From: Gammaproteobacteria bacterium
GTDB taxonomy: Bacteria > Pseudomonadota > Gammaproteobacteria > Steroidobacterales > SZUA-146
NCBI GenBank assembly: GCA_003228965.1
Contig: QIGP01000270.1
Location: 1-17,808 of the forward strand
Direction: 5' to 3'
Length of the DNA stretch: 17,808 bases
Positions 8,859 to 14,554 of this stretch are shown piece by piece. Below the pieces are notes generated by a model. That model searched no databases and was not told where the DNA came from. It saw only the letters and a program-made list of their open reading frames with translations. Every line of letters begins with the position of its first letter. Within the stretch, counting starts at the first letter, position 1. A program made the position numbers and the translations under genes.

Positions 8859-8864
8859 AGGAGG
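8859..8864 (+). promoter_or_regulatory. strong ribosome-binding site in front of a truncated gene
   Basis: A full AGGAGG lies 7 bases before ATG 8872. It decides the start of the SMP-30 remnant over an upstream GTG at 8821, and shows that the 5' end of that gene is undamaged. Confidence 0.75.
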
Positions 8865-8871
8865 CCAGCAA

Positions 8872-9081
8872 ATGCCGCGTACCAATAATAAATTACTGCC
8901 AATGCCGGGCGAGGGACCGGAAGACGTGGCTTTGGGAGCAGACGGTTTCTATTACACAGGGCTCGCTGATGGTTCGATAATGCGTTTTGGGGAAGGTACT
9001 CAGACTAGCCCGGAGATTGTTGTCAATACGGGCGGTCGTCCGCTGGGATTACAGTTTGTGTTGGTTAACGAAGCGAGGTGA
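8872..9081 (+). pseudogene. SMP-30/gluconolactonase-like beta-propeller, N-terminal remnant
   Basis: The 69 residues MPRTNNKLLPMPGEGPEDVA ... FYYTGLADGSIMRFGE ... VNTGGRPLGLQF match the first blades of SMP-30/strictosidine-synthase-like proteins, where GEGPEDVA, Y(T)G..DG.I.R and TGGRPLG are typical. The family is normally around 280-350 residues; here homology stops at about 9054 and the frame ends at 9081, with no continuation in any frame before the thioesterase start at 9113. The catalytic propeller is therefore mostly lost. A deletion that removed the rest and left the thioesterase in place is inferred. An intact relative would have been a lactonase or esterase-like step of the same catabolic block. 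Confidence 0.8.
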
Positions 9082-9112
9082 GCCTGATTCGTTACTTGAA
9101 CGAGTACATTAA

Positions 9113-9556
9113 ATGAACGACGACATTCAATCACAGCGTGACCACTACGGCTACCGGGTCAGTCTTCCTACGTGCTGGATGGACAACGATGTTTACGGTC
9201 ATGTAAACAACGTTACCTATTACAGTTATTTCGATACGGCGGCCAACGACTTTCTAGTGAGAGTGGGCGGGCTTGATATGCACAACGACGACCAGGTGGG
9301 CTTTGTCGTCGCATCGGGTTGTCAGTTCAAACAGCCGGTCGCGTTTCCCGATCAGCTAGACATTGGCGTACGGGTTAACCGGTTAGGCAAATCGTCGGTT
9401 GAGTATGGTATTGCTGTGTTTCGCGAAAACGACAGCTCGGCCGCCGCGTTTGGCCATTTTACGCACGTCTTTGTTTCCAGGCAATCTCAGCGCCCGGTAA
9501 CCATTCCCGCACGCATGCGCAAAGCACTTGAAACACTGGTCGACTACGGGGCATGA
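9113..9556 (+). CDS. acyl-CoA thioesterase, 4HBT/YbgC-like hotdog fold
   Basis: This 147-residue cytoplasmic hotdog protein probably hydrolyses an acyl-CoA to free acid and CoA. The active-site stretch is WMDNDVYGHVNNVTYYSYFD (22-41); Asp26 lines up with the catalytic Asp17 of Pseudomonas 4-hydroxybenzoyl-CoA thioesterase by motif position. Length is normal for the family. A GAG at 9102-9104 gives a modest ribosome-binding site. It closes the acyl-CoA block, where such enzymes recycle CoA or release blocked intermediates. The next gene starts 6 bases after its stop, so it may be on the same transcript as the ABC importer. Substrate is not predictable from sequence. Confidence 0.85.
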   Translation: MNDDIQSQRDHYGYRVSLPTCWMDNDVYGHVNNVTYYSYFDTAANDFLVRVGGLDMHNDDQVGFVVASGCQFKQPVAFPDQLDIGVRVNRLGKSSVEYGIAVFRENDSSAAAFGHFTHVFVSRQSQRPVTIPARMRKALETLVDYGA

Positions 9557-9562
9557 CTAAAA

Positions 9563-10432
9563 GTGCTATCGCCAAGAGATAACCGCCTTGTCACACGAGC
9601 GCTTTGGCTTGCTTTGTTGTCGCTGTGCGTGAGTTCCTGCGCGCGTGAAGAAGAGCGTAGAACGTTTATGGGCGAGCGCGTTGTGAGTCTGGATTATTGT
9701 GCAGATCAATTCGTGCTGCGCTTCGTTCCGAGCGAGCATATTGCCGCCGTATCACCCGACGCTCGTAAATACTTTTCGTTCATGAAGGATGCGCACGTTG
9801 CCGTTCCATCCGTTCGTTCGACCGCTGAAGACGTGTTGGCGCTGAACCCTACGCGGGTAGTGAGATCGTACGGCGGCGGTCCTGGGGCACCTGCATTTTT
9901 TAAACGCGCCGGCATCGATGTTGTACAGCTAGGTTATCCCTCAACGATTGACGAGGTAAAAGAGAATATTCTTAATATATCGACACAACTCGATAACCGC
10001 GTTGAGGGTCTGCGCGTCGTCGACGAATTCGACCAGCGGTTAGCTCAACTAAACACCCGTTCGGACACGCCTACCGCGCTGTACACCACCCCTGGCGGCG
10101 TTACCACAGGCCCTGGTTCTTTGGTGCACCAACTTATGGTTGCTGCCGGGCTTGTCAATTTCGAAGAGCGTAGCGGGTGGCGAGACTTGCCGTTGGAAAA
10201 GCTGGTTTACAAGCAACCCGATCAGTTGGCGAACGCTACGTTTGGTGACGAAAGCACGCACGTCGATCCATGGACTCGTGCCAGACATCCGCGCGCCAGG
10301 GCGCTCATGCGCAACACGCCTGGGGTTGCCTTTGAAGGGGCCTGGACGTCCTGTGGTGCCTGGTTTTTAATGGACGCAGTAGAGGCGCTGGCAGAAGCGT
10401 CAAGCATTTTGCAGGAGTTAGCCGATGACTGA
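9563..10432 (+). CDS. ABC importer substrate-binding lipoprotein (BtuF/FepB family)
   Basis: This 289-residue protein of the helical-backbone TroA/BtuF class should capture a metal-chelate or corrinoid in the periplasm. The N-terminus has a hydrophobic segment (LWLALLSLC) ending in a lipobox VSSC with Cys26 as the lipidated residue. The mature domain begins ERVVSLDYCADQFVLRFVP, the usual opening of this class, and contains AEDVLALNPTRVV, the start of the second half of the first lobe. The start is GTG 9563, with GGGG (9548-9551) 11 bases upstream; no better start exists. It overlaps the permease gene by 8 bases. The mature chain is somewhat short. Ligand (cobalamin, haem or ferric siderophore) cannot be told; no TonB receptor or riboswitch is nearby to decide it. 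Confidence 0.85.
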   Translation: MLSPRDNRLVTRALWLALLSLCVSSCAREEERRTFMGERVVSLDYCADQFVLRFVPSEHIAAVSPDARKYFSFMKDAHVAVPSVRSTAEDVLALNPTRVVRSYGGGPGAPAFFKRAGIDVVQLGYPSTIDEVKENILNISTQLDNRVEGLRVVDEFDQRLAQLNTRSDTPTALYTTPGGVTTGPGSLVHQLMVAAGLVNFEERSGWRDLPLEKLVYKQPDQLANATFGDESTHVDPWTRARHPRARALMRNTPGVAFEGAWTSCGAWFLMDAVEALAEASSILQELADD

Positions 10433-11429
10433 AGCTGGTTACAGCTCACGCTGGCTCGTACCGCTACTGCTGGTTGTGGTAGTTGTACTGTGTTTGATCG
10501 CCGTTAGTTTTGGCTCTACGCCACTGGGGTTGTCAAGAGCGCTAGCGGCGCTGTTTGGAGGGGGGCCTGCAACCGATCAAATTGTAGTGCTCGAAATTCG
10601 GCTGCCGCGCGCACTGGCCGCTTTGCTAACGGGCGCAGCACTGGGTGCAAGTGGGGCCGCTTTGCAGGGTTTGTTACGCAATCCGCTGGCAGAGCCTGGT
10701 GTGCTTGGCGTGTCCGCGTGTGCGTCACTTGGTGCTACGCTCGCTCTGTTTTTTGGTCTGATGGGAGTGAGCCACTGGGCCTTGCCGGCTTCAGCGGTTC
10801 TGGGCGCGCTTGCGGCAACTGCATTGCTCGCTTTTATGGCTGGGCGCGTGGGCTCCATGGTCACGCTAATCCTGATAGGCGTTGGCTTGTCGAGCTTTGC
10901 AGGAGCTCTAATGGCGCTGCTCATGAACTTGTCGCCGAATCCGTTCACCTTGGCTGACATGGTGAACTGGATGTTAGGCACGGTGAGCAACAGAAGCATG
11001 GCAGACCTTGGTTTCGCGGCGCCTTTTTTAGTGTCAGGCTTTTTCGTTTTGCTTCACATTCGAAACGATTTGTCGGTGCTGACGCTTGGTGAGGAGACCG
11101 CAAAGGGCACAGGATTAAACCTCGATCGTCTTCGCTGGATGGTCATCATAGGGGCGGGCTTGTGCACGGGTGCCGCCGTATCCCTGGCCGGCGCGATTGG
11201 TTTTGTTGGCATTGTTGCGCCTCACCTCGTGCGGCCGTGGGTGCAGCACCGGCCAGGAGCGGTGCTGGTTCCGGCTGCTCTGTTAGGCGGATTGATTTTA
11301 CTCGCTGCGGACATTGTGGTTCGCGTACTTCCAACGTCGACCGAGCTCAAGCTTGGAGTTGTGGCGGCGTTAATAGGCGCTCCGGCCTTCGTCTGGATTG
11401 CGAGCAGGCGAGGTTTGAGTCATGACTGA
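10425..11429 (+). CDS. ABC importer permease, FecCD/BtuC family
   Basis: This is a 334-residue integral inner-membrane protein with many hydrophobic helices, of the type that forms the dimeric channel of B12/iron-siderophore importers. Clear family marks are RLPRALAALLTGAALGASGA (59-78), followed by ALQGLLRNPLAEPGVLGVS, and GFVGIVAPHLVR (259-270), which is part of the coupling region for the ATPase. LGEETAKGTGLN near 221-232 is also characteristic. An excellent AGGAG (10413-10417) lies 7 bases before the ATG, inside the preceding gene. The gene overlaps its upstream and downstream neighbours by 8 bases each, so translational coupling is likely. Confidence 0.92.
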   Translation: MTEAGYSSRWLVPLLLVVVVVLCLIAVSFGSTPLGLSRALAALFGGGPATDQIVVLEIRLPRALAALLTGAALGASGAALQGLLRNPLAEPGVLGVSACASLGATLALFFGLMGVSHWALPASAVLGALAATALLAFMAGRVGSMVTLILIGVGLSSFAGALMALLMNLSPNPFTLADMVNWMLGTVSNRSMADLGFAAPFLVSGFFVLLHIRNDLSVLTLGEETAKGTGLNLDRLRWMVIIGAGLCTGAAVSLAGAIGFVGIVAPHLVRPWVQHRPGAVLVPAALLGGLILLAADIVVRVLPTSTELKLGVVAALIGAPAFVWIASRRGLSHD

Positions 11430-12204
11430 GCTTGTCCTTCAAGGGGTGACGGTAGCGCACGGTGAGCGGGAAGTACTGACGAACGTGACGAGTCGGTTTG
11501 GTCCTGGCGAGCTTATTGCGTTACTCGGTTCTAACGGTGCAGGAAAGAGTACGTTAGTTCGCTCGGCGTTAGGTTTGATTCGAATAAACAGTGGATTAGC
11601 AATAATAGATGATGTTGATTCTACTAAAATTTCAGAACAAGTCAGGGCCCGGAAAGTGGCTTATCTTCCGCAAAGTCGTCACTTGTCCTGGCCGCTAAGC
11701 GTGATGGACACCGTGTCGCTTGGACGATACGCATACGGCGTAAGGCTGGGTCATTTGGCAGGTTCGGATCGCGACGCGGTGAACGGGGCGCTGGCCGCCT
11801 GTGACCTTGAGTCGTTTGCTCATCGAAGAGTAGATCAGCTATCGGGTGGCGAATTAGCTCGAGTCCACTGCGCGCGCGCCTTTGCCACAGAGGCACCCAT
11901 GCTGATTGCTGATGAGCCTATAGCCGAGCTCGATCCGTGGCACCAGTTTCAGGTGATGCAGATGATTCGTGACTACGTCAATCGGGGCAACGGGGCGGTG
12001 GTGATCATGCACGACCCGGAATTGGCCGCGCGCTTTGCCGATCGGCTAATTTGGATGGTCGACGGAGCGGTGGTGAGCGACGGTTCGGTAATGAGCACAT
12101 TGACCGCTGAGCAGCTTGCCAGGGTCTACGGCATGAAGGCAGAAGTGTTTTGGCGAGAAAGCGAAGCACAGGTCACCATGCTGGGCCCAATGGAACGACC
12201 TTAA
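11422..12204 (+). CDS. ABC importer ATP-binding protein, FecE/BtuD family
   Basis: This 260-residue ATPase powers the preceding permease. Walker A is GSNGAGKST (36-44), the Q-loop is YLPQ (81-84), the signature is LSGGE (140-144), Walker B is LIADEPIAELDP (161-172) with Glu165, and the switch histidine is His197. All are intact. GAGG at 11410-11413 lies 8 bases before the ATG. The stretch coding for residues about 52-74 (11577-11645) is visibly richer in A/T and uses codons such as ATA, TTA, ACT and AAA more than its surroundings; function is not obviously affected because this is the variable region before the Q-loop. The final 30 or so residues extend past the core ATPase. Confidence 0.92.
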   Translation: MTELVLQGVTVAHGEREVLTNVTSRFGPGELIALLGSNGAGKSTLVRSALGLIRINSGLAIIDDVDSTKISEQVRARKVAYLPQSRHLSWPLSVMDTVSLGRYAYGVRLGHLAGSDRDAVNGALAACDLESFAHRRVDQLSGGELARVHCARAFATEAPMLIADEPIAELDPWHQFQVMQMIRDYVNRGNGAVVIMHDPELAARFADRLIWMVDGAVVSDGSVMSTLTAEQLARVYGMKAEVFWRESEAQVTMLGPMERP

Positions 12205-12230
12205 ACAAACACACTATAGGTAAGCACGCT

Positions 12231-12704
12231 ATGGATTCACCTTTGTTTTATGGCCCGAAAGAGCGCCTGCAAAGCGACGACTGGCTGTCACGAAGACTCC
12301 TTCAGTCGCTTGAGGATGTTGGACCACGCTATACCTACGACGTTGAGTTTGATATCGATGGTGTGCAGGCCACCGGTACTGTGAATATGGCTGCACCGAA
12401 CGGACAGCGACTTGTTGTGCATACTCCTTCAAGTGATCAGTGGGGCGAAGAGTCTACCAGTGAGGTTAATGCGTTCGAGAAAAACTTGGACGACGACCTG
12501 TGGTGTCAGGAACTGATGGAAGACGTAGACGGTTATTCTGGCGTTGCTGTAGATACTTCGGGATTGATGTTTGATGTCCGTGCCGATTTCGTTGCTTTCG
12601 AGCAGATCTTTGGCATGGCGTTGTGCATTCACAACTTTATCTTTTTCGAACTGAGCGAAAAACTGCCTGATCCGGACGGTTTAATGAGCGCCGTCGAGGT
12701 TTAA
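12231..12704 (+). CDS. unrecognised acidic 157-residue protein
   Basis: No family was recognised. The ATG at 12231 follows AGG (12218-12220) by 10 bases and lies 26 bases after the ATPase stop, on the same strand. The product is acidic, rich in Asp/Glu, without signal peptide or clear membrane helix. It has a mixed strand-like core (YTYDVEFDIDGVQATGTVNM, then RLVVHTPSS), an acidic stretch (KNLDDDLWCQELMEDVDG), and a final hydrophobic run (FGMALCIHNFIFFELSE) containing Cys and His. Position at the end of an importer operon suggests, but does not show, a link to the imported ligand. The composition fits a soluble cytoplasmic protein. Codon-like base use continues smoothly from the neighbouring gene, so it is probably a real gene. 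Confidence 0.7.
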   Translation: MDSPLFYGPKERLQSDDWLSRRLLQSLEDVGPRYTYDVEFDIDGVQATGTVNMAAPNGQRLVVHTPSSDQWGEESTSEVNAFEKNLDDDLWCQELMEDVDGYSGVAVDTSGLMFDVRADFVAFEQIFGMALCIHNFIFFELSEKLPDPDGLMSAVEV

Positions 12705-12794
12705 AAGTCTGTTCGGAAAAAGTACCTGCTCACGGGAAATCTGAGCGAAGTGCCAGGATTTTTTCGTCGTAAAGGGACAAAACCGTCTAGATTC

Positions 12795-12988
12795 GAATGG
12801 CACTAAGTTCAAGCTTGTATATAAACAACTTTTCGTCATTGCGAACCCGCAAAGCGGGTGTGGCAATCTCCATCAGGTTGTTTTGGATTCAATCAGTTAT
12901 GAGACGTTGCGTTAAGAGATTGCCGCGCGCTTCGCACTCGCAATGACGAAGTTAAGGCTTTCACACAAGCTTAAACTTAGTGCCATTC
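12795..12988. mobile_element. MITE-like element with 24-bp inverted repeats
   Basis: The left arm 12795-12818 starts GAATGGCACTAAGTTCAAGC and ends TTGT. The right arm 12965-12988 is its reverse complement with a single mismatch (C to T). The 194-base body carries no gene and most of it is filled by a second palindromic repeat. CCGTCTAG occurs just outside on both sides (12783-12790 and 12988-12995). These traits fit a non-autonomous element moved by a transposase encoded elsewhere. The insertion-sequence family was not identified. Confidence 0.7.
12839..12947 (+). repeat. short palindromic dispersed repeat, copy B (longer form)
   Basis: This is the fuller relative of the repeat at 4087-4153. 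TTGCGAACCCGC-AAA-GCGGGT and GTGGCAATCTCC form the left half; GAGATTGCCGCGCGCTTCGC and ACTCGCAATGAC form the right half. The outermost arms make a perfect 13-bp inverted repeat, TTCGTCATTGCGA (12832-12844) with its complement at 12938-12950. The middle (about 12878-12914) is not shared with copy A. It lies nested inside the 24-bp-arm element. Confidence 0.8.
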
Positions 12989-12990
12989 CG

Positions 12991-13240
12991 TCTAGCCTGC
13001 ATTATTCATGAGTGCGCTGGTACTGCGTACTTAGGAAGGATATACAAGGTTGAAAAGAACGGTGGGCAGCGACAGACTGCGGTGCACACCGCTTGACGGT
13101 TTTTCGCCCGCTATGGCGCGGCCATTTGCGCCGATCCCCCTTGAACCATAGCTACGGCTATGGCCCGGCGGGCGATCGACACAACTGCCCACACCACAGC
13201 GACGATAAATTCCGCCAACTCATGAATAATGCAGGCTAGA
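12991..13240. mobile_element. 250-bp MITE-like element with perfect 23-bp inverted repeats
   Basis: The left arm 12991-13013 begins TCTAGCCTGCATTATTCATG and ends AGT; the right arm 13218-13240 is its exact reverse complement. Both ends contain CTAG, which could be a 4-bp target duplication flanking arms that start CCTGCATT. Inside are further dyads: GTGGGCAG (13062-13069) with CTGCCCAC (13185-13192), the stem CCATAGC-TACG-GCTATGG (13146-13163), and GCGGTG-CA-CACCGC. No open frame of note occurs. It looks like an internally deleted insertion sequence moved in trans; the family is not certain. An RNA role for the strongly foldable interior is an alternative. Confidence 0.75.
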
Positions 13241-13332
13241 TCCCTTCTTGGTAATTACCTGGCCCGCATTATGTTCAGTGCCCGCATTTGCGGCGCGCTT
13301 CAAGTGCCCTCCCGACAGACTGATACTTAGGG

Positions 13333-13361
13333 TTGCAATACTTAGAAATTCTAAGTAAACT
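13333..13361 (+). promoter_or_regulatory. candidate sigma-70 promoter of the padR-HAAS pair
   Basis: TTGCAA (13333-13338) and TAAACT (13356-13361) are separated by 17 bases, each matching the consensus at four of six positions. The ATG of the PadR gene is 37 bases further on. The left arm of the operator lies within the spacer. Confidence 0.5.
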
Positions 13362-13380
13362 ATACGTAGAATTTCTAAGT
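13340..13380. promoter_or_regulatory. PadR operator: 14-bp inverted repeat
   Basis: ACTTAGAAATTCTA (13340-13353) and its exact complement TAGAATTTCTAAGT (13367-13380) flank a 13-base spacer. Each arm is itself nearly palindromic (CTTAGAAATTCTAAG). The arms cover the promoter spacer and the region just after the -10, so binding would block transcription. Autoregulation by the adjacent PadR protein is inferred. Confidence 0.65.
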
Positions 13381-13398
13381 AACGGTTAAGACTACTTT

Positions 13399-13722
13399 AT
13401 GTTTACCAAAGACCTGATAGCGGCTTCTGCAACCCCCATAGTTTTGTCCATATTGAGCGAAGGCGACAGTTACGGATACGCCATTATTGAACGTGTCAGG
13501 CAGTGTTCTGACGGCGATCTTTCCTGGAAAGACGGCATGCTCTACCCCATTTTGTATCGGCTTGAGAAAAAGGAGTTGATTGAGTCTTATGCAGGTTCGT
13601 CAGACGCGGGTCGAAAACGCAAGTACTACCGCATTTTGAACGAAGGCCGCCAGGCGCTGGAAACCCAGCGTGCCCATTGGCGGCGACTCAACCAGATTAT
13701 TAACCAATTGGAGGCTGTCTGA
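13399..13722 (+). CDS. PadR family transcriptional regulator
   Basis: This 107-residue DNA-binding protein has the compact PadR winged helix-turn-helix: ILSEGDSYGYAIIERVR (18-34), the recognition region GMLYPILYRLEKKELIES (46-63) and the wing GRKRKYYRILNEGRQAL (71-87), ending in a short dimerisation helix. Length is typical of the short PadR subfamily. Its stop overlaps the next ATG (TGATG), so it is co-translated with a HAAS-like membrane protein, a pairing known for this regulator group in which the membrane protein is thought to be the regulated partner. The inverted repeat in its own promoter suggests autorepression. The upstream MITE-like island means the promoter lies within about 100 bases of mobile DNA. 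Confidence 0.92.
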   Translation: MFTKDLIAASATPIVLSILSEGDSYGYAIIERVRQCSDGDLSWKDGMLYPILYRLEKKELIESYAGSSDAGRKRKYYRILNEGRQALETQRAHWRRLNQIINQLEAV

Positions 13723-14219
13723 TGTCTGCATCTAATCAACATCTCAATGAACTTATCGACCGCTGGTGCGAAGAGCACTTGGGAGCGGTTGGGTCCAGCG
13801 TGTCTGAAGAGAGGCTGGACGAACTGAAAGACCATTTGGCCTGCGTAGCCGAAGCGCAAATAGAGCAGGGCGCTACTGCAGGTGACGCCATGGCATATGC
13901 AGCTGAACAGTTTGGTGACGCCCGCGAGGTACGCGATCAACTAGCCAGCACGTTGCCGGTGTTCAGGCGTTGGCTGGCGCGAATTCACTGTAAGAGTGCA
14001 TCTGTTAGTCCACCTCAGGAAAAGAAGACTGTGCTTATGTCACTCGTCTTCGCGGCCGTATTACTAATTTCGGCTTGGCTTGCGAAGGACAGTCAATCGC
14101 ATGCGTTTATATCTACTGTCATTATTGCTGTGTGGGTTGTGCTGACTTCGAGGCAGGGCGGAACACGCGAGGCGGCTCGTGCCGAATGGCGATGGCTGAA
14201 ACGCAAGCTTGGCTTCTAA
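13722..14219 (+). CDS. HAAS-type signalling membrane protein, PadR partner
   Basis: The N-terminal half (about 26-77) has the helical HAAS-like pattern: ERLDELKDHLACVAEAQIEQ, then GATAGDAMAYAAEQFGDARE, then VRDQLA. Two hydrophobic segments follow, about 103-121 (TVLMSLVFAAVLLISAWLA) and 127-143 (AFISTVIIAVWVVLTSR), then a basic tail. The whole is 165 residues. GGAGG lies just before the ATG, inside padR, giving coupled translation. A cytoplasmic HAAS domain linked to a two-helix membrane anchor fits a membrane-stress or envelope sensing module in which PadR controls the pair's expression. The actual stimulus is unknown. The membrane part is smaller than in permease-fused relatives. Confidence 0.8.
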   Translation: MSASNQHLNELIDRWCEEHLGAVGSSVSEERLDELKDHLACVAEAQIEQGATAGDAMAYAAEQFGDAREVRDQLASTLPVFRRWLARIHCKSASVSPPQEKKTVLMSLVFAAVLLISAWLAKDSQSHAFISTVIIAVWVVLTSRQGGTREAARAEWRWLKRKLGF

Positions 14220-14554
14220 GTAGTGTGCGTTACCATGGATCTGCGTTTTAACAGTCCGAGAATAGATACAATTCAAAAATTGTATGATTCTCACGTTAGC
14301 ACTGCAGTAAGTGATCTGGAGGCCGTGGCGTGCCATCAAGGAATACAAAACCGAGTGCTTTGGCACCTTTCGCAATGCGACCCCGGAAGGAAGTGGTGTC
14401 GACGTGTCGTTGTTCGCCGCTCTTGACGAAAAGCTCTTTCGGTGTAATCGAGAATTTCATGGACTTGCTTCTTTTCGGAAATAACAGTATCTGCACCATC
14501 CATTTGAAATAGCCCCTTAGTTTTCCCGCCCAACAATTTGATAACTTCGAAGAT
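14220..14554. other. region between the HAAS gene and the SLC13 gene; possible gene remnants
   Basis: No complete gene is supported. A plus-strand frame from ATG 14235 reads MDLRFNSPRIDTIQKLYDSH and on to about 14331; a second plus frame from GTG 14311 to TAA 14484 reads AIKEYKTECFGTFRNATPEG and on. Joined by a frameshift near 14325-14335 they would make one protein of roughly 80 residues, but no family was recognised. Minus-strand frames exist too and are equally unrecognised. The region also separates convergent genes, yet no hairpin followed by a T-run was seen. Confidence 0.35.

Larger units (their letters stand above)
12705..13398. other. 694-base non-coding island of stacked palindromic elements
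   Basis: No gene is supported here. Beyond the first 80 or so bases, more than half of it is made of inverted-repeat elements: one with 24-bp arms (12795-12988) containing copy B of the short dispersed repeat, and one with perfect 23-bp arms (12991-13240) directly next to it. The last 60 bases hold the PadR promoter and operator. The stretch 13241-13330 shows only a GCCCGCATT-type direct repeat and nothing else recognised. No T-run terminator for the upstream operon was found. Confidence 0.7.

Noticed and set aside
9540..9562. Cobalamin riboswitch before the importer
   Set aside because: Only 6 bases separate the genes; no space and no B12-box-like sequence seen.
12795..13240. CRISPR array
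   Set aside because: The repeats are inverted pairs, not regularly spaced direct repeats, and no cas genes are present.
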